A DNA stretch of 64,000 nt from Gorsachius magnificus (GCA_034008185.1 CM067086.1:12958507-13022506); one strand, 5' to 3'. Shown: positions 38,001 through 51,993, numbered from the stretch's first letter. The notes: generated by a model not told the origin, from the letters alone. Numbers and translations: made by a program.

Positions 38001-40979
38001 CATAGTTTTAATACTTTCCTGCACTTCATAGAGTGTTTGTAGAAAACTGAAAAGAGTTCAAGGGATGAACTGTGTTTTGCAAACACAACCTTACAGTGGG
38101 AGATCAAACAAATGCAGCTAAACTTAGTTAAAGGAGGAAAAAGCGATTCACTGAGTTCATCCTTCAGTTAATGACCTGATGAGGTTACCTGGTAGGAGAA
38201 AAGGAAATGAGGTTTAGTTGCTGATAGGTGACCCACTCCAATTCAGACTGGAAAAGCTGGAAGTTTTGAACAAGAGGAACTAAGCTTTGGAACAGAAAAG
38301 ATGGGAGGAGGGTAATAGATTCTTGCAACATAGCAAGTTCATCCAGGATATCTTTCTAAAATAAACTTTGGCCTGAATATCGGTTTGTTGTATAAAATAG
38401 TAGATGAGATTGCCTGCTATTGCAGAGGAGATTAGAATGCATGATCATATGAGGGAACAAATTTGAATGAATCTGGTATCAGTATTAAGATAAAACTTAC
38501 GTACTTTCCTCTGCACTGCAATGTGCCTGAGCAGAAGGAAGCTGAGGGACACACAGCTTTAATCAGACAGTGAAGGTGAGGCAGGGCTGGAAAAAAACTG
38601 GGCAGAGAGGAGGGGACCATCTGTAAAGACTCTTGCAACCTTTCTTCAAAACAACTTAGAAATTAAAAGGTTAAAAATATACCGGGGTTCTGATCTTGGT
38701 TTTCTGTAAGGCATAAATAAAATGCAGTATCTGAAAGTCATGTTCAGCGATATTAAATACTAATCTTACTAATTAAGGGGAGCAAAATAGAGCTTGTCTA
38801 TTTTGAAATAAGAGTATCAAGTTTTAACACCAATGATTTGTATAAGAACAACACTTCAAGCACTTGATACCTGATGGAGGCAAAAGGGGAAGAGAAACCT
38901 GAGGGGTTGATGTCCATATTCAGGAAGAAAAGAGGTAGTGATTCAACGTGAAGGTAATGAAAGGACATTTGTATTTGTCAGTTAAGTTACTCAAGCTAAA
39001 TATTTTGTGCTTAGTCAGCTACTTCAGAATTTATTGAATATAAACTTAAGCTTGCACATCTAGGGACAAAGAATAAACTCAGCACATACAGAAGAGGAGT
39101 CAGAACCCTTGAAGACAGCTGAAGGTGCTTTAGCAGATATTTGGAAAAAACATTTCAGTTGAGCACCAGATAAACAACTGAGGCAAACACACATACAAAA
39201 AGGGTATGTATTTATCTAGTAAAGTCAGGGCAAAATAATGCATTAGACTGCAGACCATGTTCTGAAGTGAACTTTGCAGAAAAATAGGACTCTGGAAAAA
39301 AAGCCAGAAATATAAATATCTAGTGATTAGTATATGATCCCCTGAAATATGTGATTCTTTTCTATTCTATTCTAAGCATGTTTGTCTGGTTGGGATTTTC
39401 CCCATGTGTTATCAGTAACAGTTTCCCCATTTTGCTGGCTCCTTTGGCCTCCTTTAAAAGAGAATTGTGAGCTCTGCTTGATTATTTGACATTTAATTTC
39501 ATAAGGTAGGCAAGACTTTGGGTGAGTGAAGAACTGTGTGTATTAACTGAAGTGTTTAGCAAGGTGAAGTGTGGGACGGCCATCCGGAGTGTTTGTTCTG
39601 GGTGGTTTGTGCCTACTGACTTTTACAGGGTTCCCTGCTCGGTGCAGTTGTTTCTAGGTGCTGCGTAGGAATTTAGTTGTTTAAACTGGGTTTGAAATTC
39701 CACTCCTGAAAGCGAATACCTAACATATAAATCTTGTTTCCTATATTAAACTACTTCTTCTCATAAGCTAAGCTTTTACATTTGCCTTGCTAAACTCAGT
39801 GTAATGTGTACAGACTGAATTTAAATCTTCCACCTGGTGTTAAGTGATGTTATGGTGATAACTGCAGGTTAGGTGACTTCAACCACAGGTAACCTAGAAA
39901 GGGTTTTTTTGAGGATGTTGTACACTTTACGCTTTCACTGTGGGTATTCCATGTATGCCATTCCTGTAAGTACCAGTTTTCTCTGAATACTTAGAAACTG
40001 AGATAACGTCCTTTTGCTGATACTGAAAGGAGGTAGGAGTGACCATTGCATGCCATAATGAAGACCCAGTTCCTGTAGAGTCCCATCTTGAGCAGTGGCT
40101 GTGAGTGGTTGCTGGGCAAAGAGTAAAATAGGGCAAGCATGTGTTCTCTTATACCGGCCTACAGTTATTTTCAGCTCAGGGACTTCATGAGCCAGATGTG
40201 GTGATAGCCCTCAACAGAAATTCTTTCCATGGACTGTCCCACCTCTCTTTGGAAGCCACATGAACTTGCAGCCGTTTGTTATTTGGCAGAGTTTCCACAG
40301 CCTACCACCTCATGTGTGAAGAGCTGTGATGTTTTCAACATTTCAACCAAGCTTTGTTTGATGTCCCCGTGACATTTGATGATTTTGTAGACTATGGTTC
40401 TGTCAATTTTCTAAGCTGAAGAGTACTACCTTACTTCATCGTTCCTTGTACAGAACTCGTTGCCTGTCTTGTTCCACCGAGTGAAACTGGAAAGTTTTCC
40501 ATTTTCTAATAAATTTAATTGCTCTGGATTTGTTGGATGATATCCAAGTCATCCTCCGTACTGTTCAGAAGCTGTAAATAATTATGAGCATTTGTAAGTG
40601 GTAACTAAGGGACTGCATTATTAATATTTGGCACAAGCCTGCTGCTTGCGGAAATAAGATCATCTAAACCTACTTAAACTTTTTGTGAAGGAATGTGAAC
40701 CGTCTAGTGATCCTTCCTAGGTCCTTTGGGATTGGACTGCGTAGGTCGTGGAATGTTCTCTTTTGGAGTAAAACAATGGGTTGGAAAAACTTCTGCTTGC
40801 AACTGTTAGTCAGATGTCCCTTTGCTCTGTATTGTATCCCCTCTTCGTTTGGAGGGGGAAGAGGCTGTTGCATGGGGGGATCTCTGGTCCAAGCAAAAGC
40901 AATCAGTAAAAAAAAAATAAAAAATTAAAAATGCAGCCTTCAGCTTTACTGAGAGTCCTTTTGTGGTGTGTGTGGCTGT

Positions 40980-41165
40980 GTTTTGTTTTTTTGTTTTTTT
41001 TTTTCTCTGAGCAAGTTTTCTTTCTCTCTTGCCCATGTTTGGTGTTGGCAGGATTTTTTTATCTGTGTTGGTTTTTTTTTTTTTCTGTGGATGACACACT
41101 GTTCTTCCCCAATTGCTGTAGTTTTTTTCCTTTTTATAAATTTTTTTTTTTTTTTTGTTTTGGTA
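40980..41165. repeat. T-rich low-complexity block
   Basis: Several T runs of 8-15 nt mixed with TTTTCTTTT and TTTGTTTT. On the other strand this yields Lys-rich spurious open frames (for example 40,946-41,173), which are not genes. It lies within the first large leader intron. Confidence 0.85.
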
Positions 41166-44100
41166 ACAGTCAAGATGTCTGTGTAGCATAAGGACCCTGT
41201 TAAGTGAATTGCTGGTGTTTCCTGATCATTACTCTGCCTTTATTAAGGGCTGTCTTGATTTGGTTACTGTGAGTCTTTATTCTAAATACAACAGCAATTT
41301 TAAAACACTTTCGGTTTTAGTAGTAATGTAAATGTGTGCATTCAGACTTGACTGTTGATTTAAATTAGAAATCATAGATTTAAAACCTGCCTGGAAAAAC
41401 ATAAGTCTGAGGCTTGCATCCAGATATATCTCTGGCAGCTGAATGTCACCAGGTTTGGAAATTTCGTGGTTCAACGTCAGCATTAATGTACAGACACACA
41501 CACACAAATGTTTTTTCAGCCCTTTCTGTAAAGGGCTTTACTATTGCTGTAGGCCTTTCTCAAGAAACTAAAGCTTCTATGCCCCCTGAAGCAACAAATG
41601 TAGACTGGATAGGAATGTTACTTTACTGTGTTTATATACTCATAACTTGTCATAAACAAAAGAACAAACTCCTGAGGAGAGAAAATATCATGTGTGGGTA
41701 TGGAGCAGTAGAAAGTTTTCAGCACTTTGCCTTGCTCACGCCATGCAGGGGTTTGCATGTTGAGAACAAATCCTGGTCCAGTGCTGTGAACAAGACAAAA
41801 GTGCAGTTAAGGGATGTAACGGGGATATTTTAACCGCTCGCTCCTGTAGAAAGGGACAGTTCTGCCCCTTCCCCTCTTCTGGGATGTCTCACCCCCTTGC
41901 TTTGCACTGCTGCTGGGTATCCTCTGACCTCTCAGTAAGACGGTTGACCTTGCTAACCCCCCAGAAGACTGTGCTTCTGTCAAGTTGTTATCATTCAGCC
42001 TGATGAGCAGGTTGATTTGACACACTGTGCAGACAGGCTCTGGGGACTGTACGAAGTCTGTACTGGAGTACCGGAAGGGAAATCCGGGGGAAGGGTGGCA
42101 AGGAAGAGAAGAAAAAAGGGAGTGAAGCCACCCCTTTGGCTCTAAGATCTTCTATCAGCTGTTCTGTGGAACTTTGCTGCAAGGTTTTCAACAGTATCTC
42201 CTGCTTATCCCGAGCTAGACAAATACAGCTTTTTCCAAGCTGTACGGCTGTTATCAAGGTACTTACCACTCCGGGCATGAATGTAAAAAACAGGAAATAT
42301 TCTGCATGGTTTCTCCATAAATTATCACTTAATTTGCTCCACCAAGTCTTACTTTGAATGCTCTGATTTACAAAGCCTCAGAAGCAAAAATTTCCTAGAT
42401 GCTGGCTTTAGTGAAATGCACATTGTAGGGGGGCTCACCCTGGAGATGCTTCACATTGCACAGAAATCCCAGTTTGTCCAAATAAAAGAGAAGGAAACCT
42501 GAAAAGTAGCTGCTAGTGCTGTGGCAGAAGATGCCAAGAGCGTGTGACTTATGCATTCAGTATGTAGTATGATGACACATCTAACTTCACTTTTAACGTC
42601 CTGTTAAAGGACTTCTTTTAATTGTCATTTTGGTTTCAGAGTCACTGGAAACTGGTGAAAGTGTGATGTGAGAGTGGAAGAAGCCATCCTGCAGTCGTGC
42701 TTGCCGTGTCCCGTGGCAGTACAAAGCAGCGCTGTTGGCGGGGCAGCCGAATGGGTGGGTTTTGCTATAGCAATTCTGCTCGTAATGCACTGTATCAATA
42801 TTGGCGCTGGCCTTAGGGCTCTGTTGGGAACTTGCCCTACTTCTTGGTGTTTGCTATTGCTGCGGTTCCTGACTGCTTTATGTGAACCTCTCTGAAGAGC
42901 AGAGCATTGGTTAAAGCCACAGTATGAGCTGTCAGAACTCTGGAATGCTGCCTTTCGCAGCGTTAGATGCAGCTCGCTCACTTAAGAAGCAGGATTTCAG
43001 GAATGGGGGGGGTTATTATTTCTGAAGCATTGAACAAGACTGAAAATGGTGTGTGTATCTTTTTTTTTTTTTTTTTTTTTTTTATGTTTGTGTCTTTGCA
43101 TGTTTTACGGAAAACATGCAAGCCCTAAATTGTCAGTGTCTCAGTTTTCACTAGTTTGATTTGGATTCCGCTGGATGATTGTGTGACTTCAGGAAACCAA
43201 ACTGCTGAGCTTATTTATGGCAGTGTTTACTGTTGCTCCAGGTACATCAAAGGGACTCCAGGTGCAAGGAGAAGGAGCTGAGGCTATTTGCATGAGTGTG
43301 TATATAGAGGGGTTATTTTCTTAAAACTGGAAGTTTGTAAGTAAGTCTGAGTTGTAAATTTCCCCATTGGCACACATGAACTTTGTTAACACATAGAGTA
43401 GCTATGCTATCATCATATGTTCATCTGCAGCTTTTTTTTAGCAGACTACTTACTGAGATACTTGGAAAAAAAAGCTGTGATGCTTTCCTGTCCAAAATCC
43501 AGTGGTGTAGTGGGAGAACAAAAATGAAGTTGCGCCTCTAATATAGTACTGAGATAGCCTGAAGGAAGAAATACTGGTGTTCATATGGATGTGATGCATA
43601 TGTGTTTGACAGCTGATTTTGTGTAAAGTTAAGTCCAAAAGAGCTTTTAAGAAACCAGTGGGCAAAAATGAACCTGTCAGGGATATGTGTGCTAGAGGAC
43701 ACAGTAGAGAAGCAGCCGAGTAGGAATACCCCAGCTTGGTTCCAGGTAGGCTGAGAATATCTTCCTTTTCCCAAGTCCTTACTTTAGGATCAAAGGGGAA
43801 CTGACAGCCTGTCAACTTTTCTTTGTCAGGCTGGCAGAGTGCTGACTGAGAGCAGGGACAGCTTCTTCCAGCCAGAGATGGAATTTAGCTGGACCAGAGG
43901 GAGTGGGCAAAAGTGGGAAATGAAAGTATAAGATAGAAATACAACCACCTGTGTCTACATGCCTTTTTGTGGTATTTTTCCCCTGTTGTTTCTATGCTTT
44001 GTTCACTTGTCGTGGTATCATGACCACGTATCATGGTCATAATAATACTTACAATGAACAGTTAGGCTGTATTTGTAAGCTCTAAATTAGACGATATATT

Positions 44101-44207
44101 TAACTGCATAAAACTTGGCTTGTTCGGTGTGGGTAATTGAATGGTGAAATTCCCTTAAAACTTGTATCTAAAGCATCTGTGTGCTATAAACTGGTGCTCA
44201 TATTTAG

Positions 44208-44264
44208 GAGTCAGATGAAATCTTGGAACAGAAAGCTGCATCTTTTGGACTGCAAGTGCAAAAG
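44208..44264 (+). CDS. BMAL1: Candidate BMAL1 leader exon 3 (19 codons)
   Basis: A 57-nt segment with acceptor CATATTTAG|GAGTC and donor AAAAG|GTAGGC, phase 0 at both ends. It has no stop in the frame set by the ATG at 26,169. It adds ESDEILEQKAASFGLQVQK, an acidic then basic segment, to the Met-Glu-Ala-Glu of the preceding exon. The pyrimidine tract of the acceptor is only moderate, so inclusion may be variable. Because the length is a multiple of three, skipping it keeps the frame. I do not recognise the peptide from the well-known BMAL1 isoforms. Confidence 0.5.
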
Positions 44265-45844
44265 GTAGGCATCCCCAGTTAAAGAGGCACTGATTTGTAA
44301 ATTCCCACTGTTTGGGTTAACATGAGGAGTGAGTTAAGTAGCTTACCTACTTGTTATCTTGTATGCTGCTCCTGCTCTGGAAAAGTCAGTCCAGGTTGCG
44401 TACGGTCCTCTTTAGAAAATGAGAAATTTTTCCGTAAAAATTTTGCTTTGAAGTTGACTCTGTGCTGCAGCACAAGATAAGACATTTTGTTTTGTTGACA
44501 GATCAGAAGCAATGTGTACAACTTGGAAGACTTCACAGCACCACTGCCACCTCAATTGAGAGGGGTTTTGTGGTTTTTTGTTGTGTTGTTGGGTTTTTTT
44601 TTTTAAGGTTTCTGATCAAAGCATACTGGAAGTACATAAGCTACTAAAGAAGTCAACCATAACTTCAATTAGGTTTTGACTTCAAGCATATTAATACTAG
44701 ATAATTGATTGACCCACATGGTAGGATGGATTTCCCTCTGTCTTTCAGCCCCCCTACCCCCTCTAAATCCCTTAGATGGCTTGGGCTTGATGAAAAGGTC
44801 GTGAAACAGTACATCCCTCACATATTGGAGGCTGGACCCAGCTTGGAAACTCAGTTTGAGAACTTCAGCTAAGTTTATATTTCAGTAACTGAGGAAGTAG
44901 TGGGGTTTTTTTTAACACTTTAACTGTGTAGGGGTCTGTCATTACTAATAGAATAATGAATTTTGGTGTTAAATGAGTAGAAGTAGGTATCTGGCCCAAA
45001 GGACTTAAAGTTTCTGTTATCTATCAATTTTAAGTCCATCCCCCCCAGTGCTGAAAATGTAGTACTTTGTTCTTTCCCGCACATGCGCAGTATTCTGAAG
45101 GATTGGAACAAATTAATATTAAATACTACAGTTTAACATAGATTTTTGTGAACTTACTTTACCAGCATTTAACATTGGTGGACCATATTTTTAAATATAA
45201 AATATAATTATTTTGTTCTATAACTTACAGCACTGCAGAATTTCTGTAGTGTGCTGAACAAAGTGTATGTAGCATTGTTTTAAAGTAAGTCAGTGTGATT
45301 GTTTTGATTTTTTTTTGTAAATAATTAAAATACTTATGATATTGAGCTCCATACTTTTCCTGCAAGCAGCTGTTCTCAGAATAGCTGATTTTTATTCCAT
45401 TTCCTTTTCATCCATTTCCAGTGAAATCAAACTGGATGTTTTTGATCAGCAGGACCTGTTGAAAGGAGGCCTCAGAAGGCATGAAGGAGTGTGCTAATTG
45501 AGAGTGGATCTTGCGTTGATAATTATACCTGGGTATAATTCTTAGTGTAATTTTTCTTACTCTTTGTAGGAGATCGGCTGTTATCTTACAGATTTTTGTA
45601 TGGCAGCAATGCTTTTTTATAAATGCCTCCTTAAAATATCTATTTATCTTGACATTTGAGTTGAAATCTGAAAATATGTTCCTAGAATACCTGTGGGGAT
45701 CTTGGTGTGTCTGTAAAATGTCATAAGGCACCCAGTAAAATGTTTGCACAGCTCTGAGGCAGAATTCACTGGTTCCTGCTGTTAAGTAGAGACATCTGAA
45801 CTGGTTACTCTCATTCTGGCCATTGTGGCTGAGCTTAGGAATTA

Positions 45845-45896
45845 GATGATTTCTGGAGGTCCCTTCCAGCCCCTGCCATTCTGTGATTCTGTGGAT
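45845..45896 (+). mobile_element. CR1 3'-terminal remnant
   Basis: GATGATTTCTGGAGGTCCCT, TCCAGCCCCTGCCATTCTGT and GATTCTGTGG are the last 50 bp of a CR1 element, including the degenerate 3' repeat. It is the smallest CR1 fragment in the window. Confidence 0.85.
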
Positions 45897-46894
45897 TACC
45901 TCAGCACTGATAGAGTTACACTCAGTATCTAGTGATGTGAGGACCAGTACTTGTTGCTTCCAGAAGTCCGTGGAGAGGCTATAGTTTGCTTCGTGTGTAG
46001 GTAACAGCCGTGTTTGGTAGGTGTGCTGCAGAAATCCCTTGAAACCTGCTCTTCCAAAAAAGGCATGCCCATTTTGTTTTCCCTGTGGAAGCAGTTTCTG
46101 GAAACCTAAGGAGAACATGTATCGGAGTATTGATTATTGAAGCAGGCCAAAGTCTTTTGGTAACAGCGGCATCTTAGTACTGAGAGTGTGCATCACCACC
46201 TTTTCACAAGGGCTTGATTAGTTCCTTTGTGATGTTTCCTTTTGTTGGCTGCCCAAAATGAAATGTCTGAATGGGCTAACATAGGCTTACTTCAGAGACT
46301 AAGAGCTCAGAGTCTAATCGTGGCTGATGAGAAGCTTACACTAGATCAAGCTTTCAGTAGTGACTGCAAACTAGCAAGCTTTGTGGAAACACTCTTTTAG
46401 CTGGGATTCACTGAATAAGTAGTGGCAAATGGTGCTGAGACATGAGAGGAAGTGAAATCTCCTCTGTCTGAGGGTCAGCCAGTTCATCAGGATGCTGCTT
46501 CTGATGATGATACCATCTCCAGACACAGTGGCTGTTCTGTAGAATTGTATGCTAGGCTCCTAGCTGTATCGCTATGGTATGTACCAGTCCCCTGCTAGGG
46601 AGGGAAGTACTTCATCCGTAGCACAGGCAGACTCCTTTCACTCTAAACAGGTTTGATTCCTGGAATTGGCATGGGTTGGCTTTGGTTTTGTTCCAGATTT
46701 CATTTTCTGCTCTGAAGATGGTCCATACGTCCATCTGTAAGGCCTTCACATGGAACTAGCCTTGAAGCAAACGTTTATCTGCTTCACTGAGAGATGAACG
46801 TGAGCTAGGACTTTGGTGTTGTTAAATCTGTTCAGTTCTCTTTCAAGAACCAGCCTCTCTTCCTTTTTTTCCATGCTGTCTGAATTTTCATGCT

Positions 46895-47176
46895 TACAGA
46901 TGGGGAGGAGTGACTGATACACCACATTGGTGTGCTACCAATCAGAGGGGTGTCGACAAGCCAGGGAAAAGGGTCAACAAGAACCTTGTGAAGTGCAACA
47001 AAAGGAAATGCCAAGTCCTGCATCTGAAGAGGAGAACCCCATGCCCCCACAGACTGGGGGCTGACCAGCTGGAAAACAGCTTGAGGGTTCATGAGCCAGC
47101 AGTGGTGCCCTTGCAGCAAAGGCGGAGGAGTTAGGAGTAGTGTTGCCAGCAGGCCGAGGGAAGCGATCCTTCCCAT
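46895..47176 (+). mobile_element. CR1 internal fragment, ORF2 remnant
   Basis: Matches the internal CR1 ORF2 region upstream of the usual 3' fragments: GAAGTGCAACAAAAGGAAAT (normally 'ttcaacaagggcaagtgc'), CAAGTCCTGCATCTGAAGAG, GACTGGGGGCTGACCAGCTG, CATGAGCCAGCAGTGGTGCC and TGTTGCCAGCAGGCCGAGGG. The plus-strand translation (46,910-47,134) keeps CQVLHLKRRTPCPHRLGADQLE. It lacks the CR1 3' end, so either it was deleted after insertion or the tail has decayed. Confidence 0.85.
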
Positions 47177-50100
47177 TTCCTGAGCATTGGTGAGCCACTT
47201 CTGTGTTCTTGGGTCTGGTTCCGAGCTCCCTGGTGCAAGAGAAAGTTATTTTAGTTACCACTTATTCTTGGGTTTGGAGCGACAGAGAAGTCCTTTGTTA
47301 AAATAGCTGGAAGTAAAAGTTTTAAGTACTTCCCCTTTTAAGCAAGGAGAGATGGGATCTGATTGATGTCTCTCTTGAACTGGAAGCCCAAGTGCTCTAT
47401 GAACAAGACAAAATTCAGAATATTGTTTTGTGGCTCCATTACCACTATGACAGTTTGGAAACCTCCTGTGGGGTGATGCCATATGACTCATTCTGTCTTT
47501 TCTCAGAGACACTAGTGATGGACAGCCGTGTTTTAGGTAGGGGAGTGTATGTGGACAGTATATTGATCTATTGAGAAACTGCCTTTACATTAACGTCGTA
47601 GAGCTGAAAGATGTTCTTTGTGCTGTGGAGTTGTTGTTCTGTTTATTGGAGGCTTTTTTCCCCCTAAGTCAATGTGATTCATCTTGTAGCTTTGTGGCTG
47701 GTTTAAATTCATGGGATGCTTCCCTCCAGCCTGCTACTTTTTCCTTAGGAAAGATGGGGAGTAGCTCTTTGAACACTTCAATTGCTTGAGCAGCTGAAGG
47801 CTGTGCCTCTGCCTTCCACAGAGGGGGAGATACTCGTGCCCTGTTGTGAGGGGCTGGGTAGCAGCCGCTGCTAACGTGAGAGGGGCCCGAGGCTGTGGGA
47901 TCCCTGCTGCTCTGTGTGTGCCGTTAAGGACTGGGTCGAAACATGAGCTACTGATGTCGCTAAGAGCTTGGGTTGGGAAGAGATCCAAAACTGGGCTGTG
48001 GATTGCAGGCTGCTGGGGTTGGCCAAGATGCTGATGGGTGAGTGGTAAAAGGATGACCTCAACAAGCAAACCAGGGTAAATCACTTCTTTGCTCCAGAGG
48101 GTGTGGTGAGATGCATCTGCATGTGAGAGGAAGCCACAGGGCTTTTTATCTTCTGGGAGTACAGAGTGTTCTTGCAAATATTATTAGGGAGTTCAGGGAG
48201 TTTGAGGAGCACAAATATGCCATTGAAACAAAACAGTATCAATATATTGGGCAAGTATTCTGACAGCTGCTCCTTAAGTACTGAAGGAAAAGGGAAAATA
48301 CCACTGCTTTACTTCAAAGATCATCCTTTGATTCATACAGAGTTCTTCTTAATAAAGATTCTGATGTAGGCACTGCTTGTTACTTGCAGCAGCCATGCCT
48401 GTGCGTGCCAGTATGCATCTTGAAATCATCAGAGGGACGTTTGCAGTCCTTGTGCTGCTGAGCAGAAGTCTCCCATCATTACTGAATGTGTGCACATCTG
48501 GAGCATACATACATCTACAACACCTCTTGAAGAAATATAGGTAGTGTGGATAAATAATCCTATTCTTTTCTTCCTTACTAGTTCGTACTGTGACAGTTAA
48601 CTTCTGAGATGAAATGCAGCTGTGAAGGGTAGTAGATGATTTCCTTTTGGTGGCTGTTTTTGGTTCAGACATTACGCATAGGGACAGTGAGTATCTTTTC
48701 AATTACTTCTTAAGGAAACCACAGCACAGTTTTCCCCTGTCATTGCGAAATAATGCTTTTAAGATATGAGACAGTTCTGATTCATGAAGTTATGAATTGT
48801 GTTTCTTTTAGAATAAATATGTATTGTACGTTGGAGATAGTTGATTCTTGCCTAGGGGTAAGTGAAACTGGTGGTGCTTCTGTAAAGAAGTCTTGACTCC
48901 CGGATGGGTGCTTGGCAGATGTAGTTGACCTACTTCAGCTCTGACCTTGATTTGCTCAGGGGTGTTTATGTACTCGTGATCAGCTTTGCTGCATGATTAA
49001 GCTAGTCACGTGTCATCTAACTTTTTTTTTAAGGGATGAACAGTAAGATTTGTTTTTACTGTCTCATTAGCCTTGTTACAGGGGGTTGAGAAAGATTGAA
49101 TGCACGGGAGGGGAATCCTGAAGGAAGTAGTCCCAAACAGGCTGTGGAGAGATGCTGTCATGCAATACAATGACAAAATATAATTTGGTTCTCATCTACA
49201 GGAGAATTTAATCAGGAAGTGGACTACATGGCACTTTGTCAAGTAGGTCCTTGGAGTACTTTGGCAACAGGTTGGGCATCATAAATGGAAGATTTGAACT
49301 TTGCTTATATATATGGGTAACTTTTGTGCTCCTTCTCACAGAGGATTTTTTTGAGCCATTGAACAACTTAGCAGCTAGATGCTGAAAAGATAGTAAAATA
49401 TTCAATTTTTCAGAATTTTAAGAAAGCCTTGCAAGAAAACATTTCTGTGAACTATTTATTATAGTGGGGCATATAATGCTATAAAATGTAGGACTCTGGT
49501 TGTTAGAACTGTGATGAGCATTTGGGACATGGCAGAGAAAGGCCTGACTTGAAAAGAAATTGAGAATTCTGGGGTTCATGTAATTTTGTTCTGCTTAAAT
49601 GGTCAAGGCACTTAAAATAGCTGCTTTGAAACTATCATATATAGACATTTGTTTATAATTTAAAATAGCAGCACAGTTGTATGGATACTTGATTTCAACA
49701 ATTTTTCTGTAAAACTGCTTTGAAATTTTTGAGATGAACAACAAAGCAAATTTTTTTTTGCATTAAAGCACTTCAGTGACTTGTGCAGTGTTCTGATTAT
49801 TAAGCTAAAATGCTGACTGTTGCAGGCATTCTTAAAGGGAAAGGACTGTTAAACTTACAAACCTTTTTTTTTTTTTCACCCTTTTTTCTTTTTTAATTCA
49901 AGCTCATCCCAACTTTCTGTCTGAAGTCATCATAAGTGGTCCATGAAATTGTATTAAGCAGTAAAGTGTGAGTTCAACAAGTACGCTCACATATAGAGCT
50001 TTTCAGGAACTTTTGAAAGTTAATTGTGGGTGGTTGGGACAGAAATTTTAGGAACTACTCCTTTCTAGTATGTGCTTGGGTTTTATATTAGGTTCCAAGA

Positions 50101-51962
50101 CTGAATCATGGATGCACGGTAATTGGACAGTGTAAAAAAAAAAAAATGGCATCGTAGGTAGCTTGGTGGGACAGTGACTTTATCACTGGATTCATAATGC
50201 TTAGCCACAGGCCACACTAAGTTTAGCTATAACTAACTTCTGCACATCAACTGAAGTTGAAGGTAATGTTTTTGCATCTGAACCAAGCGTGGAGAAACGG
50301 TCAGTGGCTGTGGTTTAACTGGTGGCTTGTAAATTAAGCTGCGGTAATCTCATAAACCACAGTAACATAATGGAGTTTATAGTTGTTGGGCTACTTTGAG
50401 TAAGAGGCACAAAGCAGACAACTAGGAAAAGGCTGATACAGGAAGAAAGTAAGACCTGATCTACAAGGAACTATATTAGTGTGAATGAAAGCCTTGTAAA
50501 ATAAACTGTGGTTATGGATTCTGTGGCAATTTATAATTTGACTTAAATTTGTATTGATTTAGCTTTTGTCAGTGACCTTCTTGTGTCAGCAGACCTCTCA
50601 ACTTGTCTGTACTAGTGTGTCCACACATTCACAAATACCTGACGACTCCTTCATTTTTGAGGAAGGACCACTGAGAAGTTGTTGGGTGAGATGGATGATG
50701 AGCCCTCAGCAGCAGTTTAGAAACTCTGCTTCTAAAACAACAATGATCCTTGTTTCACAAGTTGGTAGGGTTAAGGCAATGACATGCGTGACCTTAGATT
50801 TAAGAGCTGTGATCCTGTTTTTCTGTTATTACCGTACCAGGACCAGTGATTTAGATAACTTAAACTTTTGAAATAAATTCTGAATTTGCTATTTTGGCAG
50901 AGCTGAAGAAAGTGATACCACTGGCTTTGGATTTTTTGAGGTTTCTATTGGCTTATAACCCTTAACATGTCTATACATGTGATTCAGCAGAATCAGTTAT
51001 AACGTGGTGATGTTGACAGAATACTGGTGGTTTGACTTGCAAACTTCCGAGGGTGTCATTGGAGCTTGCTGATCTGTGTAATTAGGAAGTTCTCCTGTCA
51101 TCACAGGTTGGAAAGGCAGTCACAGTGCTCACAGGTGCATTTACCAGAAAATAGTGTATCCAAAAGACTTTCAAAGTTTTTGGCAAGAAGTGGACTTAGA
51201 ACAGTTTTTAAGTCTTGCGTAGTAAGTTTTGCTGAATAACTTTTTTGTGATAGAAATCTGGAAGGGAAAGACATCCGCCTGCAGATCAGGCACTAAGTTT
51301 ATGGCGTAGTTGGGAGACACAGTTGAGGAGTTATAGTATGGGGTATGCATTTTATTTAAAACTTGAAGCCTGCAGAACAGAACAATGTTTAACCCCCTTT
51401 CCTTTGAAAATGCCAACTGCTGTTACAAGGGAAAATAAAATAGTAAGCCAAGCCCAAACTTACTGCTATGGCCACCTTAAAAGTGAGGCAGCCAGGAGTG
51501 AAGGGGTAAGTCTGTCTTTTGCGCTGTAACAGCAGTTTGGTAGCATCTGACAACAAATGTGTTCAGATCTGATCATTGTTAGTGAGCAGAGGGGTTTTAT
51601 GCAAAGACCAAAGAATGATAAGCTGGGCCCAAAAGGAAGTGATGCTGAAGAGATTTGTACTGTTCCAAAGCTTGGTCCATCAGAGGTGCACATCCCAACA
51701 TCTAACCTTTTTGATGATGGTTAAAGCTTCTATGCTTTTTAAGGAAATTCAGATTTGATCCTTGAGTAGAAAACATCTATTTGCTGTTGTAAACTGGGTC
51801 TAAAACAATTGTTCTAAACAAACTCTTTTGACGGTGTTTTTTAAGCTTGCTGGTTTTCTTCCCATTCAGGTTTTTGAAAGGAGTTGACTAACAGAATATG
51901 AGGCATGGAAGAGTTTTAAGGTGATCAGCTGCTTTGGGCTGAGCATCATCATCTTTCCCCAG

Positions 51963-51993
51963 GTTGATCTAGGCTTCCAAGACAGGCTTTCAG
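51963..51993 (+). CDS. BMAL1: Candidate BMAL1 leader exon 4 (31 nt, frame-linking)
   Basis: Lies between acceptor CATCATCTTTCCCCAG|GTTG and donor TTTCAG|GTAAAA. In the frame coming from 26,169 and 44,208 it encodes VDLGFQDRLS plus one base. That G joins the first two bases (AC) of the next exon to make Asp, then Asn-Pro, then the conventional Met. The extended frame is therefore continuous. An upstream acceptor at 51,868-51,869 would give a 124-nt version (51,870-51,993); in that form the frame stops at TGA after five codons. Leader-exon status is likely; which acceptor is used cannot be told from sequence. Confidence 0.55.

Larger units (their letters stand above)
26181..44207 (+). other. 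BMAL1: BMAL1 first large leader intron
   Basis: About 18 kb of AT-rich intron. It contains two minus-oriented CR1 copies (33.5 and 34.4 kb), poly-A/T tracts (28,231-28,254; 36,080-36,105), a TG/TA-rich microsatellite (28,931-28,978) and a T-rich low-complexity block (40,980-41,165). No other coding exon is recognised, although additional untranslated BMAL1 exons cannot be excluded by eye. Confidence 0.65.
44265..51962 (+). other. BMAL1: BMAL1 second large leader intron
   Basis: About 7.7 kb of intron with two plus-oriented CR1 fragments (45.8 and 46.9 kb). A 236-codon antisense open frame at 45,408-46,118 overlaps one of them and is treated as chance. An alternative acceptor near the 3' end (CCCATTCAG|GTTTTTG, exon start 51,870) would lengthen the next exon. 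Confidence 0.6.

Noticed and set aside
40806..41191. Lys-rich and Phe-rich open frames on both strands
   Set aside because: Translation of a T-rich low-complexity block; no evidence of coding selection.
47846..48065. GC-richer intronic patch with open frames on both strands
   Set aside because: Translations have no recognisable motif and no splice-site pair supports an exon.
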